A stretch of DNA of 64,000 nt from positions 1 through 64,000 of the forward strand of contig CADCWL010000247.1 in NCBI GenBank assembly GCA_902806405.1, in the 5' to 3' direction. Shown one piece after another: positions 21,347 through 30,762 of the stretch; positions within the stretch are counted from its first letter, which is position 1; the number at the start of each line of letters is the position of its first letter. Both the position numbers and the translations under genes were made by a program. The notes below the pieces were generated by a model, which was given only the letters and a program-made list of their open reading frames with translations, did no database searches and was not told the origin of the DNA. This DNA comes from an uncultured Thermomicrobiales bacterium (GTDB taxonomy: Bacteria; Chloroflexota; Chloroflexia; Thermomicrobiales; UBA6265).

Positions 21347-23467
21347 TTAGAGCCGATCACCCGCCGCCGCGGCTCGCGGTCCGCCCCCGCGCCACCGTCG
21401 CCGGCCGTCCGCCACGAGGAGGACCGCGACCGCCGACGCGCCGAGCACGCTACCCGCCCTGGCGAGCCAGTCGACGCCATCGACCGCGTAACGGAGCTCG
21501 ATCCGCACCGCCCCGTCCGGGACCGGCACGCTCATGTAACCGTCCCGCGTCCGGGTCACCGGCACCCCCTCGCCGTCGACCGTCGCTCGCCAACGCGGAT
21601 ACCAGTTGCGCCGGATCAGCGCCTCTCCCCCGTCGCCGCCGCCGTTCGCCGTGATCCGGTGGCCGCCCGACTCGATCGACACGGCGTTCACACCACCGAA
21701 GGTGACGATCGAGGTCGGCTCCCGCACGGCATACACGTCGTAGACCCCGGAGCGGACCGGGCGTAGCGCCGGCGCCGCCCCGGCCGCCGCCTGCGCGTCC
21801 CCCGTCACCGCGACGGCACCGATGCCATGACTGGCGAGATAGGTTGGCTGCAGCGCCCGGGCTTCGTCGGGGTAGCTGTGACCGTTCGCGAAGTCGTATC
21901 CGGGAGTTCCGGCGTGGAGCGGCTGCCAGTACCAGAGCCAGTCGTCGTAGAAGAGGGGCCGCTCCGTCCAGAGCGGCGCCCACAGCTGCTGGTGCCAGGA
22001 GAGGCCGGTGCCAAGGACGAGCAGGGCCGTGCCCGGCGCAGCCGCCGCGTCCGCCGCCTCCACCGCGGCCCGAAGATCGGCATGGGCCGGCGCTACCGTG
22101 TCGACCACCGGGTAGAGTCCGCGCGCCGGGGTCGGCGGCCGCGCCGGCTCCGGCGCGGCGCCCCCGGCCGGGGCGACGAAGCCGACCAGCAACAAGGCAA
22201 CCGCGAGCACCTGGGCAACGTCCGCCAACGGTGTGCCACCCTTCCCGATCCTGGCGGCGGCCCAGGCGAGGCCACGCCGTAACGCGGTCGCCGCCAAAAA
22301 GATCGTCAACAGCCGCTGGAACGGCATCAAGCGCGTCGCCTCCAGCTGCGGCACGAGGTTCGCAGCCTCGGGCTGGGTGGCGAACAGGAGCGTCGTTGCC
22401 GCGTACAGCGGCAGGCACATGGCGGCAGCGCGGGTGACCGGTCGGTCCGGTGCCGTCCAGCAGGCGGCTGCGCCGCCCACCGCGAGCGCGAAGACGGGCC
22501 ACGAGACCGCCTGCACGGCGCTTCGGAGGTAGTCCCCCGCACCGCCGTACGCCTCGTACCGGACGAAATCGTAGAGACCGGAAAAGCGCATCAACGAGAC
22601 GATCTGCGGCGCCGCCAGGAGGACCGTCAACGCGCCCACCGCCGCCAGACGCCGGACCGGCACGGCGCGGGCGTCCGTCCCGCCGCCACGCCGGGTGACG
22701 TCCGCGAGCCAGACGCCGACCCCGACCACCCCGAGCGCCACCACCGACCGCGGGTTGGTCATCATCGCGACGCTCGCCGCCAGGGTCGCGCCCGCGGCGT
22801 AGAGGCTGCGCCCCTGCTCCAAGTACGCGGTGAGCCAGAAGAGGACGAAGAGGAGGGCAACGGAGGCAGCGACGTTGGTCACCAGGCCCCACTGGACCAA
22901 CTCCGTGTACCCACCGTGCTCCCACCCGCCGGCAACCACGACGTGGGCCGTAGTCGCCGTCAGGGCGACGCCGAGCGGCCAGCCGTCCCGGCGTGCCATG
23001 AGAACGAACGCGAGGCCGGGCAGGAGGAAGATCAGGCCGACCGCCAGCTTGTGGACGACGACGAGCGGTAACGCGCCAAGCAGCAGCGCCCAGAGTCCGA
23101 CCTCGAGCCAGGCGACGCCAAGGGGGTAAAACTCGACCGGGTATCCCCCCTGGTGGTGATCGACCCAGCGAAGGAGGTGCCCGTCGGCGAGTGCGCGCCG
23201 CAGCGTCTCCGCGCGCGCCGCGTGGAACGGGTGGTCTACCCCCGCGAAGGTATCCGGCAACCGGACCAGAGCGCCCGCGAGCGGCACCTCGCCCCAGACG
23301 CGGAACACGCCGAGCCGTGCGGCGACCCATAGCGCCAGCGCGAACAGCGCAGCCACCCAGACGCCGGCTGGCAAACCCCGTGTTCCCGAACCGAGCGAAG
23401 GCGACGGACGGGTGGTCGGTGAAGGCGTCGCTGGTGCGTCGGTCATCGAAGGTGCCGGGGCCGTCAC
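21347..23467 (-). CDS. Multi-pass membrane protein, 6-pyruvoyl-tetrahydropterin synthase-related/GT-C-like
   Basis: Many TM segments; FAGVDHPFHAARAETLRRALADGHLLRWVDHHQGGYPVEFYPLGVAW; GTGA overlap with upstream gene. Confidence 0.75.
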   Translation of the reverse strand: MTAPAPSMTDAPATPSPTTRPSPSLGSGTRGLPAGVWVAALFALALWVAARLGVFRVWGEVPLAGALVRLPDTFAGVDHPFHAARAETLRRALADGHLLRWVDHHQGGYPVEFYPLGVAWLEVGLWALLLGALPLVVVHKLAVGLIFLLPGLAFVLMARRDGWPLGVALTATTAHVVVAGGWEHGGYTELVQWGLVTNVAASVALLFVLFWLTAYLEQGRSLYAAGATLAASVAMMTNPRSVVALGVVGVGVWLADVTRRGGGTDARAVPVRRLAAVGALTVLLAAPQIVSLMRFSGLYDFVRYEAYGGAGDYLRSAVQAVSWPVFALAVGGAAACWTAPDRPVTRAAAMCLPLYAATTLLFATQPEAANLVPQLEATRLMPFQRLLTIFLAATALRRGLAWAAARIGKGGTPLADVAQVLAVALLLVGFVAPAGGAAPEPARPPTPARGLYPVVDTVAPAHADLRAAVEAADAAAAPGTALLVLGTGLSWHQQLWAPLWTERPLFYDDWLWYWQPLHAGTPGYDFANGHSYPDEARALQPTYLASHGIGAVAVTGDAQAAAGAAPALRPVRSGVYDVYAVREPTSIVTFGGVNAVSIESGGHRITANGGGDGGEALIRRNWYPRWRATVDGEGVPVTRTRDGYMSVPVPDGAVRIELRYAVDGVDWLARAGSVLGASAVAVLLVADGRRRWRGGGPRAAAAGDRL

Positions 23468-23883
23468 GCCCGGCCGGGCTCACTTGGACCCTCTTTCCCC
23501 GCGTCGGCCGTCATCGCCAGCCACAGGCCGAGTGCCGATCCTGCCAGCAGCACGGCCGCGGCGCCGAAGAGGCCGACCCGCACCAGGGTGGCCGACCCGC
23601 CGTCCGCCAGCTCCTCGACGAAGCGCGGCCAGATGCTCGACAGCGGCACCGAGCGCCGGAAGCGAACGAAGGAGCCGGCTCGAATCGACGCCGTGCCGAG
23701 GGCCAGAAAAAGCGCCAACCCCGCCACCGCCGCGATCCACACCGCGGTCACGACGCCGCGATGAGGCCGGATGGCCTTCCCCGAGGGCGCATCGGTGACG
23801 CCTGCCGTACCGGTCGCTCCGGCCTCGACCGCCATCTCGGAAGCTTCCGTCTCCAACGCGACGGGTCGCTCCTCGGCCTCCAT
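23464..23883 (-). CDS. Small two-TM membrane protein, companion of DUF2142-like gene
   Basis: MEAEERPVALETEASEM...VVTAVWIAAVAGLALFLALG...; 2 nt after upstream stop. Confidence 0.65.
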   Translation of the reverse strand: MEAEERPVALETEASEMAVEAGATGTAGVTDAPSGKAIRPHRGVVTAVWIAAVAGLALFLALGTASIRAGSFVRFRRSVPLSSIWPRFVEELADGGSATLVRVGLFGAAAVLLAGSALGLWLAMTADAGKEGPSEPGRA

Positions 23884-23885
23884 GC

Positions 23886-25418
23886 TTAGGCGCTCAGGTA
23901 GTGCGGGATGACGTAGCGGGTGAAGACCATGACGTTCAGCAGCACCAGAGAGGCGAAGATCGCTCCCTGCGCGTAGGCATGGTAGGCCCGCGGCACCAGG
24001 GTCCGCAGTCCGAGTAGCAACAGCAGCGACGCGGCGTTGACGACCGGGAAGTAGTAGCGCGCTTGGGTCAGAGCGAAGCGCGTCCCGAATTGGATCACCG
24101 CCAGGTACACGGTCGCGCAGGAGGCCCCGAGCACGAGCAACGCGTACCACTGCCACCGCTCCGGCTGGGTGACGGAGTCGCCCGGCTCCCCAGCCTGGAG
24201 GGCGGCCTTCAGAACGTAGACGAGAAGCCCACCAACCGCGACAAGCAGCGGGATTGCGATGGCCCAGAGGAGGGTGGTGCCGAGGGGGATTTGGCGCCAG
24301 CCGAACTCGCCCCACGTCTCCCTAAACCGCATCACGACGAAGTCCGGGTCGGAGAGCATCCCGAAGAACGTTCCCGCCGGACGGTTCCAATACGACTGCA
24401 ACGCCTCGATCTGATCCAGCCCGTCAAAGTTCCCGTAGGTACGATAGAGAAAGACGTACCACGGCGCTGCGAGGAGCGCGGCCGGCGCGACCACCAGTGC
24501 TCCGCGGCGAACCCAACCGCGCACGTCCCGCCAGCCCACCGACAGCATCACGGCCATCGCGATCAAGGGAACCGCCGCCAGACCATTCGCCTTAGTTAAG
24601 AGCGCGAGGCCGAGCACGAAGCCGAGCAAGACGCTCGTGCGCGTCGGGAATCGGTCCCGGATGCCAATGACCAGGAGGTACAAGATCCAGGAAAAGAGCG
24701 CGATGGCGACGATGTCGTTGTTGACCATTGCCGATTCGTAGGCGATCTGTGGCTGGAAGGCGACGAACGTCGGCACCGTCACCGCCAGGAAGGCGTCCCC
24801 CGGGAACAGCGCGCGCACCAGGCGGTAGGCCAGGAAGACGGTGGCCAAACCGAACGGTATGGCCGCCAGCCGGAGAAGGTAGTGCTGCTGGACCGCCGAG
24901 AGCGAGGCGCTCGCCCAATAGATCGGCGTCATCAACACGTAGTAGAGAGGCGGATGGTTCGCCGCGTACTGATACCCGGTGGCAAACGCAACCCCCGCCA
25001 CGGTAACCGCCCGCGGAGGATCGTTCGCCCAACGCGGCTCGTCTGGCTCGCAATGCCAGTAGAGCGCGTAGGCACAGTACGGGTACAACTCGTCGGGGAG
25101 CCCGTCGACCCGCGGGTTAAGGCCGGACTGGAAGGCGCGGCGCCACTCCTCCAACTCCGGCAGGACCGGCACCCGCCCGTCCGTCGCCACGGTCCGCAGG
25201 TAGCTGTAGTGCGCTACCTCGTCGTGACCACTGAAAGGGCGGAAAGCGACGACGAACACCACCTGCTTGACCAGGTAGAGCGCGAAGAGCACCAGCAGGA
25301 ACCGCCGAACGCCCGACCAGGCGCGGAAGCCGCTCCTACCCCTGTCGACCGTTGACACCCGTGCCCGCACTGCGACCGATGGCATCGGGATCTGTTCGGC
25401 CAGGTCTGCCATCGACAT
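23886..25418 (-). CDS. DUF2142-like membrane protein / GT-C-type glycosyltransferase
   Basis: FRPFSGHDEVAHYSYLRTVATDGRVPV...YAANHPPLYYVLMTPIYW; multi-TM. Confidence 0.82.
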   Translation of the reverse strand: MSMADLAEQIPMPSVAVRARVSTVDRGRSGFRAWSGVRRFLLVLFALYLVKQVVFVVAFRPFSGHDEVAHYSYLRTVATDGRVPVLPELEEWRRAFQSGLNPRVDGLPDELYPYCAYALYWHCEPDEPRWANDPPRAVTVAGVAFATGYQYAANHPPLYYVLMTPIYWASASLSAVQQHYLLRLAAIPFGLATVFLAYRLVRALFPGDAFLAVTVPTFVAFQPQIAYESAMVNNDIVAIALFSWILYLLVIGIRDRFPTRTSVLLGFVLGLALLTKANGLAAVPLIAMAVMLSVGWRDVRGWVRRGALVVAPAALLAAPWYVFLYRTYGNFDGLDQIEALQSYWNRPAGTFFGMLSDPDFVVMRFRETWGEFGWRQIPLGTTLLWAIAIPLLVAVGGLLVYVLKAALQAGEPGDSVTQPERWQWYALLVLGASCATVYLAVIQFGTRFALTQARYYFPVVNAASLLLLLGLRTLVPRAYHAYAQGAIFASLVLLNVMVFTRYVIPHYLSA

Positions 25419-25456
25419 CCTCGGGCGTAGCGGGCGGGCGGCGGAGAGGACAGCCC

Positions 25457-27043
25457 CTACGGCGAGGTCGCGACGCCGGACGGCTCCGCGACCCGCTTGA
25501 TCTCGTGATACTCCTCGTCGGCGTTGACCCGCTCCAGGTCGTGCCGCTCGCCGAGCAGGTTCTTCGCGGCCAGCAGGCCCGTCTCGATCGAGTGATCCGT
25601 ATTGTTGTAACGGAACGAGCCGCCCCGCCCGATGTACTGCAGGTTTTCGAACGTCGCGATGTAGTCCTTCACCGTGTTCAGCGGTTTCTCGTAGCCCACG
25701 AGATAGGTCGGGTATGCCCTCGGCGCACGGATCGCGAACCCTCCGATCACCTCGTCCCGCGCGATGAAGTGCATGTCGTCGACCAGATGCTTGACCGTCT
25801 GCTCAACGAGCGCCTCGTCGGTCATACCCCAAATGTGGTCGCCGCGCGAGCAGAAGTACTCCACCACCAGCGAGGTAAAGCCGTCGCCGGGCACCATCGC
25901 CGGGCTCCAATTCTTCGGCTCGTGAAATCGCCCAAAGAGAATGTTCTTGTCATGGACGTAGAGCCAGGTGTCGTTCGTCACCTGCGGCCGCTTGATCATC
26001 AGGTTGACCGTGATGATGTCGCGGAAGGTCAACGATTTGGCGGCCGCGATCACCTCGGGCGGGGCGGCCGGCTCCATCATCTGGGCGAGCAAGGTCAACG
26101 GCACCGAGGAGATAAAGTTCTCCCCCTCGATCCGCTCCTTTGCCCCGTTCTCGACGACGGTGACGGCGGTCACCCGGCGGCCGTCGTGGTGAACGCTCTC
26201 GATCCCGGCGCCGAGCCGGATCCGGTTCCCCTTAGCGGTGATCGTGTCCGCCATTCGCTCCGAGAAGCGGCCGAAGCCGTCGCGCGGGTACATGAACTTG
26301 TCGATCAGGCTGACAACTTTCCCCTTGGAGGGGACGATGGCGTCCTTGACCACCGTCAGCAGCGACATCCCCTTCGCCCGCTGCCCGACCCAGTCACCGC
26401 TCATCTCGTTGCAGGGCCGGCCCCAGACCTTCTCCGAGTAGCGCTGGAAGAAGAGCTTGTAGAGGGTAGGACCATAGAGGTCGATGAAGCCGTCCTCCAT
26501 TGTCACGATCGGCTTCGGCTGGAGCCGGCGCTGCGCCCGCGAGCGCACGTAGTCGGCCATCGCCAGCGCCGCCGTCGCCGGGCCGATCGTCTTCAGCGCC
26601 CTTTGCAGCTTCAGCGGGTAGTCAAAGAACTTACCGTCGAAATAGATCCGACTGATCCGGTCGACCCAGAGCAACTCATCGGCGACCACCTCGCGGAACA
26701 GCTCGTTCAGCTCGTCGTTTTTCGTGAACCAGCGGTGGCCGCCGATGTCAAACTTGAACCGGCCGTACTCCGTGTCGCGCGTGATGGTCCGCGCCAGACC
26801 GCCGACGAAGGGAGCCTTCTCCAGGACCAAGGTCGGCTGTCCGGCCTTGCTCAGGACGTAGGCGGAGCAGAGTCCCGCCGGGCCAGCGCCCATCACCACC
26901 GTCCGTCCCGGCCCCGAACGCTCCCCAGACCCGGCGCCGTCCCCGTTCCCGGTGCCGTTCCCGCCGGTGGGCCAGTAGATCGTGGTCGGAGCCGCAGCGT
27001 GACCGTTGGAGGCGGCGGGCTGGCCGTCGCGGGGGGCATGCAT
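25457..27043 (-). CDS. NAD(P)/FAD-dependent oxidoreductase (UDP-galactopyranose mutase/protoporphyrinogen oxidase-like)
   Basis: GRTVVMGAGPAGLCSAYVLSKAGQPTLVLEKAPFVGGLARTI...DIGGHRWF. Confidence 0.85.
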   Translation of the reverse strand: MHAPRDGQPAASNGHAAAPTTIYWPTGGNGTGNGDGAGSGERSGPGRTVVMGAGPAGLCSAYVLSKAGQPTLVLEKAPFVGGLARTITRDTEYGRFKFDIGGHRWFTKNDELNELFREVVADELLWVDRISRIYFDGKFFDYPLKLQRALKTIGPATAALAMADYVRSRAQRRLQPKPIVTMEDGFIDLYGPTLYKLFFQRYSEKVWGRPCNEMSGDWVGQRAKGMSLLTVVKDAIVPSKGKVVSLIDKFMYPRDGFGRFSERMADTITAKGNRIRLGAGIESVHHDGRRVTAVTVVENGAKERIEGENFISSVPLTLLAQMMEPAAPPEVIAAAKSLTFRDIITVNLMIKRPQVTNDTWLYVHDKNILFGRFHEPKNWSPAMVPGDGFTSLVVEYFCSRGDHIWGMTDEALVEQTVKHLVDDMHFIARDEVIGGFAIRAPRAYPTYLVGYEKPLNTVKDYIATFENLQYIGRGGSFRYNNTDHSIETGLLAAKNLLGERHDLERVNADEEYHEIKRVAEPSGVATSP

Positions 27044-27168
27044 CGTGATCAGTCCCTTTCGTGGCCGGTTAATGGTCCAGATGCAGGAGAGGCGCGACCG
27101 CGCTGACGGCCGGCGGCGGGCACAAACGGCGCTACTGTATACCACCGGTTTGCCTCGACCGCCACCGC

Positions 27169-27828
27169 TCACCGAGGCGGGTCGAACCGCCTTCCGCTCG
27201 CGCGGAGTGCGAAGCCGGTCACCGCGGCGACGAGCCAACCGAAAGCAGCAGCGAACAGCACAAACAGGCCGAGCAGCACCGCCCTTGCAGGAGGTGTCGC
27301 ACGCTCGCCCGACCGTGTTTGCAAGAACGCGGCCAAAACGTCGACGCCGCGAGCGCCCGAATAGCTCTTGATGCTCCAGAGCGAGACCACATCGTCCCGA
27401 TTGCGCGGTCCCACCTCGACCCGAACGTAATACCGGCTGCCTGCCGACTCCGCAATCGGTGGAAACCGGACCGTGACGAACGGGTCGGCGAAGACGGCCT
27501 TGTCGTGCCTGATCCGCTCCCCGTGGAGGGAGAGCGGGACCGCCCGCAGGTCCGACGCGCCTGGGCGGTCGGGCCGGACGAAGACCGCCAGGTCGTAGTC
27601 GGCCTCGGGGTGGTAGGCGCGGAGGTCGAGGTCGACGCGGTTGAAGCCCGGGTAGTTCGGGGTGACGAAGCCGCCGCGGACGGCGATCCCGCGCTCCCGG
27701 TCGAGCGTGAGGGCAAAGCCGAACGGCGCGCTGTGCCGCACCTCCATCGGCGCCAGCAGCGCGAGTCCGACGAGAATCAGCGCCGCGACCGAGCCGACGG
27801 CGACAGCGATCGTGCCGCGGGTCCTCAC
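27169..27828 (-). CDS. Membrane protein with extracytoplasmic domain, companion of DUF2142-like gene
   Basis: GTG start overlapping upstream stop; TM - soluble domain - TM. Confidence 0.65.
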   Translation of the reverse strand: MRTRGTIAVAVGSVAALILVGLALLAPMEVRHSAPFGFALTLDRERGIAVRGGFVTPNYPGFNRVDLDLRAYHPEADYDLAVFVRPDRPGASDLRAVPLSLHGERIRHDKAVFADPFVTVRFPPIAESAGSRYYVRVEVGPRNRDDVVSLWSIKSYSGARGVDVLAAFLQTRSGERATPPARAVLLGLFVLFAAAFGWLVAAVTGFALRASGRRFDPPR

Positions 27829-29240
27829 GGCAGGATCGCCGCGCCGCCCCCCGGCCCGTAGTAGAAGGGGAGCAGATACCGTAGGGCGACAACGACGTTC
27901 AACCCCGTCAGCAGCACAACCAGGAGCGGCAGCGCCGCCGGCCGAGCCCGCACCGGCAACCAGCCGGCGACACCGAGCAGGGTGAGCGTCGCGAAGCCGA
28001 TCATCGCCGGGAAGGCGAACCGGGCCTGGGTGAACTGGATCGTCCCGACGTAGAGCACGCCAAAGCAGAGGAGCGCAACCGAGAGCGCGAGCAACCCGAC
28101 CCCTCGCCGCTGGAAGACCGTCCATTGCGGTGGCCGCCGCGCGCCACGGTTCGACGGCAGTCCGCGCCGGGCCGCGCCGACGAGGATCCCGGCCAGGGCG
28201 ACAAGCCAGACAACCCAGACGGCGCGAAAGCCGTCCGGATCGAACGGCACCTGCCGCCATCCGAAGTTGCCCCAGAAGTCCTCCAGCAACTGCCGCCAGA
28301 AAGACGCGGAGCTCACCATCTCCCCGTACGACCGGGCCTGATCCCCGTACTCAGGGATCAAGCGCAGCCGCGCGGCCCCCGTCGGGTCGCCGTACAGCAA
28401 CCAGGAGCGGAGGAACCAGGGCGCTACGAGCAGCAGCGGCAGACCGAGTGCTCGGCCGATCGGTCGGATCAACTCCCGCCACGTCCCTCCGCCGTCCCAC
28501 CAGACAAGCAACAACCCGAGACCGACCACCGGCAGCACCAGCCCGAAGCTCGCCTTGGTCCAGAGGCCGGCGGCGCCGACCAGGCCGATTGCCCACTGCC
28601 TCCGCGCTGGGAAGCCGTCCCGGAGGCCGCCCAGGGTGAGATGAAGAACGAGCGAGACGAGGAGGATAAGGAGCACGTCGTGGTTGACGATGGCCGCCTC
28701 GAACGAGAGCTGCGGCTGGAAGGCGACGAAGAGCGGCACCCCGACCCGAAACAGCACGTCGCCGGGAAAGAGCAGCCGCGCCGTCGACGCCGCTAGCCAG
28801 ACAACGCCGACGCCGGCGGCAACAGAGAAGAGGCGGAGAAGGAGGAGACGATCCTCGATCCCGGCCGGCGAACCGATCGCGTAGAGCGGCACGAGCAGCG
28901 CGTGGTAGAGGGGGGGGTGGATCACCTCGGCGTTGGTCGGGTAATCGGCCACGTAGGCCGCGAACGGCTCCGCCTCGGGCGGCAAATCGACCTCACCGAC
29001 GACGCCGAGGCCGTTCCCCTCCGCCAGCCGCGCGACGTAGAAGAAATGGTCGACCTCGTCGTGCCCGGTGAACGGTCCGACCATCGCCGCGAGGAGGACC
29101 CCCTTGACGGCAAAAAGGAAAAGAAGCGGTCCCAGCCATGCTCTATCTCCCCGCCCGGATTCCTCCCTCGTCCCCTCCCTGCGTGAATGGGGTCGACGGA
29201 TCGCTGAGACGGCGACGGGCCTGGGAGCGATGCGCGGCAT
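27825..29240 (-). CDS. DUF2142-like membrane protein / GT-C-type glycosyltransferase
   Basis: VGPFTGHDEVDHFFYVARLAEGNGLGVVGEVDLPPE...HPPLYHALLVPLYA; paralogue of 23886-25418. Confidence 0.8.
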   Translation of the reverse strand: MPRIAPRPVAVSAIRRPHSRREGTREESGRGDRAWLGPLLFLFAVKGVLLAAMVGPFTGHDEVDHFFYVARLAEGNGLGVVGEVDLPPEAEPFAAYVADYPTNAEVIHPPLYHALLVPLYAIGSPAGIEDRLLLLRLFSVAAGVGVVWLAASTARLLFPGDVLFRVGVPLFVAFQPQLSFEAAIVNHDVLLILLVSLVLHLTLGGLRDGFPARRQWAIGLVGAAGLWTKASFGLVLPVVGLGLLLVWWDGGGTWRELIRPIGRALGLPLLLVAPWFLRSWLLYGDPTGAARLRLIPEYGDQARSYGEMVSSASFWRQLLEDFWGNFGWRQVPFDPDGFRAVWVVWLVALAGILVGAARRGLPSNRGARRPPQWTVFQRRGVGLLALSVALLCFGVLYVGTIQFTQARFAFPAMIGFATLTLLGVAGWLPVRARPAALPLLVVLLTGLNVVVALRYLLPFYYGPGGGAAILP

Positions 29241-29258
29241 AGACCCGATCCTGCGTCC

Positions 29259-29684
29259 TTAGGCGCGCCAGGTGATGAAGTGGTTGAGGACGAAGTTCCA
29301 GACCGCGGCAACGCCGGCACCGACCAGGTTCGCCAGCAGGTAGTGCATTCCCGCTTCCTCGTGCAGGTAGAGCAGGATCCCCCAGTTGATCATCAGGCCG
29401 CCGGAATTGATCGCCCCGTAGAAGAGTGCGCGGTGCAGGATGCGGCCGCTGCCGCGGTCGTGCCAGGTCCAGACCTCGTTCAAGCCGAAGGTGACGACCA
29501 TCGAGACCGTGATCGCGATCGGGGAAGCGACGTTGACCGAGAGGGTGCCAAGCCCCGCGAGGAGGAAGAGCAGCGCCTGGTTCACCGCAAGGCCGATCCC
29601 GCCAACGACCAGGAACTTCTGAAAGCGCAGCGCAAGCGTTCGCGCTCGGACCGCGGGTCGCGGCCACGTTTCCGTCGTAACCAT
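29259..29684 (-). CDS. GtrA family protein
   Basis: FQKFLVVGGIGLAVNQALLFLLAGLG...VTFGLNEVWTWHDR...WNFVLNHFITWRA. Confidence 0.88.
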   Translation of the reverse strand: MVTTETWPRPAVRARTLALRFQKFLVVGGIGLAVNQALLFLLAGLGTLSVNVASPIAITVSMVVTFGLNEVWTWHDRGSGRILHRALFYGAINSGGLMINWGILLYLHEEAGMHYLLANLVGAGVAAVWNFVLNHFITWRA

Positions 29685-29912
29685 GCGGGTCCAATCCTCC
29701 GTCGCGCAGAAGGGGAGCGGGCACCGGCGCCCACCATCGCGCGGCGGGGCGCGAGAGGCCTCACGATACCACGGCCGGGTGATGCCCAGAATCTACGCTG
29801 GATTCCGCCCCGCCGCCTGTCGACTAGGCACCGTTCTTGCATCCCTCGAGATCGTTGTCAACGCAAGGGCGAGGCCGCCGGACGGGGGCTTCCGAGGGAG
29901 GAGATCGACGAG

Positions 29913-30158
29913 ATGGACGACCGACGCCAGCGCGGTTTCGAGCCGGTCCCGGAGGCGGGCGATGGGATCCCGGACGTCGTGGAGGCGGTCGAGCAGGGGG
30001 AGTTGACCGGCGAACAAGCCGCCGACCAGCTTCAGCAGGCAGCGCGCCGCCGCGTCGCCGAGGAGGGTCCGGCCCTGGACACCGATTCGGACGGCACCAT
30101 CACCACCGGCGGCGCCGGTTCTGGCCAGGGCATGTCTCAGGCGCGAACGGGAAGCTAA
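29913..30158 (+). CDS. Small acidic hypothetical protein (81 aa)
   Basis: MDDRRQRGFEPVPEAGDGIPDVVEAVEQGELTGEQAADQLQQAARRRVAEEGPALDTDSDG...; GGGAGGAGA upstream. Confidence 0.55.
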   Translation: MDDRRQRGFEPVPEAGDGIPDVVEAVEQGELTGEQAADQLQQAARRRVAEEGPALDTDSDGTITTGGAGSGQGMSQARTGS

Positions 30159-30340
30159 CGCGACGGACCTTGGCTAGGCGCCGTACACGGTGTCGCCGCC
30201 CACCACGTCTCGGCCACCCCTCGAGACCCCCATCCCGTTGCGCGGGGGAGGTTCCCCATACCGCATGACGGTGGAGGTCTGAGCCGGTGCGGCGGAGGCG
30301 TTCGTTCCGTCGCCGCCCACCTTGGACGGTCGATTTCCCG

Positions 30341-30520
30341 CTAGTGCTGCTCCTCCTCAGCCGCCGCTTCGTCTTCAGCCTCATCGTAGCCACGCCGGCC
30401 GACGACCTCCCGCACCCGGGCCGACTCGGACGATTCTGACGTGTCGATCACCGCGTCGCGGCCGCGTGTTGACGCGGTCCCTCCCGAACCTTCGTTTTGC
30501 TCGTCGCTTCGCTCGCTCAT
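30341..30520 (-). CDS. Small acidic hypothetical protein (59 aa)
   Basis: Not in ORF track; MSERSDEQNEGSGGTASTRGRDAVIDTSESSESARVREVVGRRGYDEAEDEAAAEEEQH*; Shine-Dalgarno GAGGAGGAACA-ATG. Confidence 0.6.
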   Translation of the reverse strand: MSERSDEQNEGSGGTASTRGRDAVIDTSESSESARVREVVGRRGYDEAEDEAAAEEEQH

Positions 30521-30762
30521 TGTTCCTCCTCAATCGCCTTACCGAGCCTCGGTCCGGGTTCGGGCTGCTGGCGATGCACGGGGTGTGCCAGGCGGGGGCG
30601 CGGCAGCCTTGCCCATTCCGCCGCGACGCCTTCCCGGAGCGCGAGATCCCTTCCGCCTGCGACCAGCGGTTCTTGCTCGGGATATCGTCCTTACGCTCGA
30701 TCGCGGTGCCTCCGGCTCCATCGCACCAGCGGTCACACGTCGCCTTGCCGTCCGGCGCGCTC

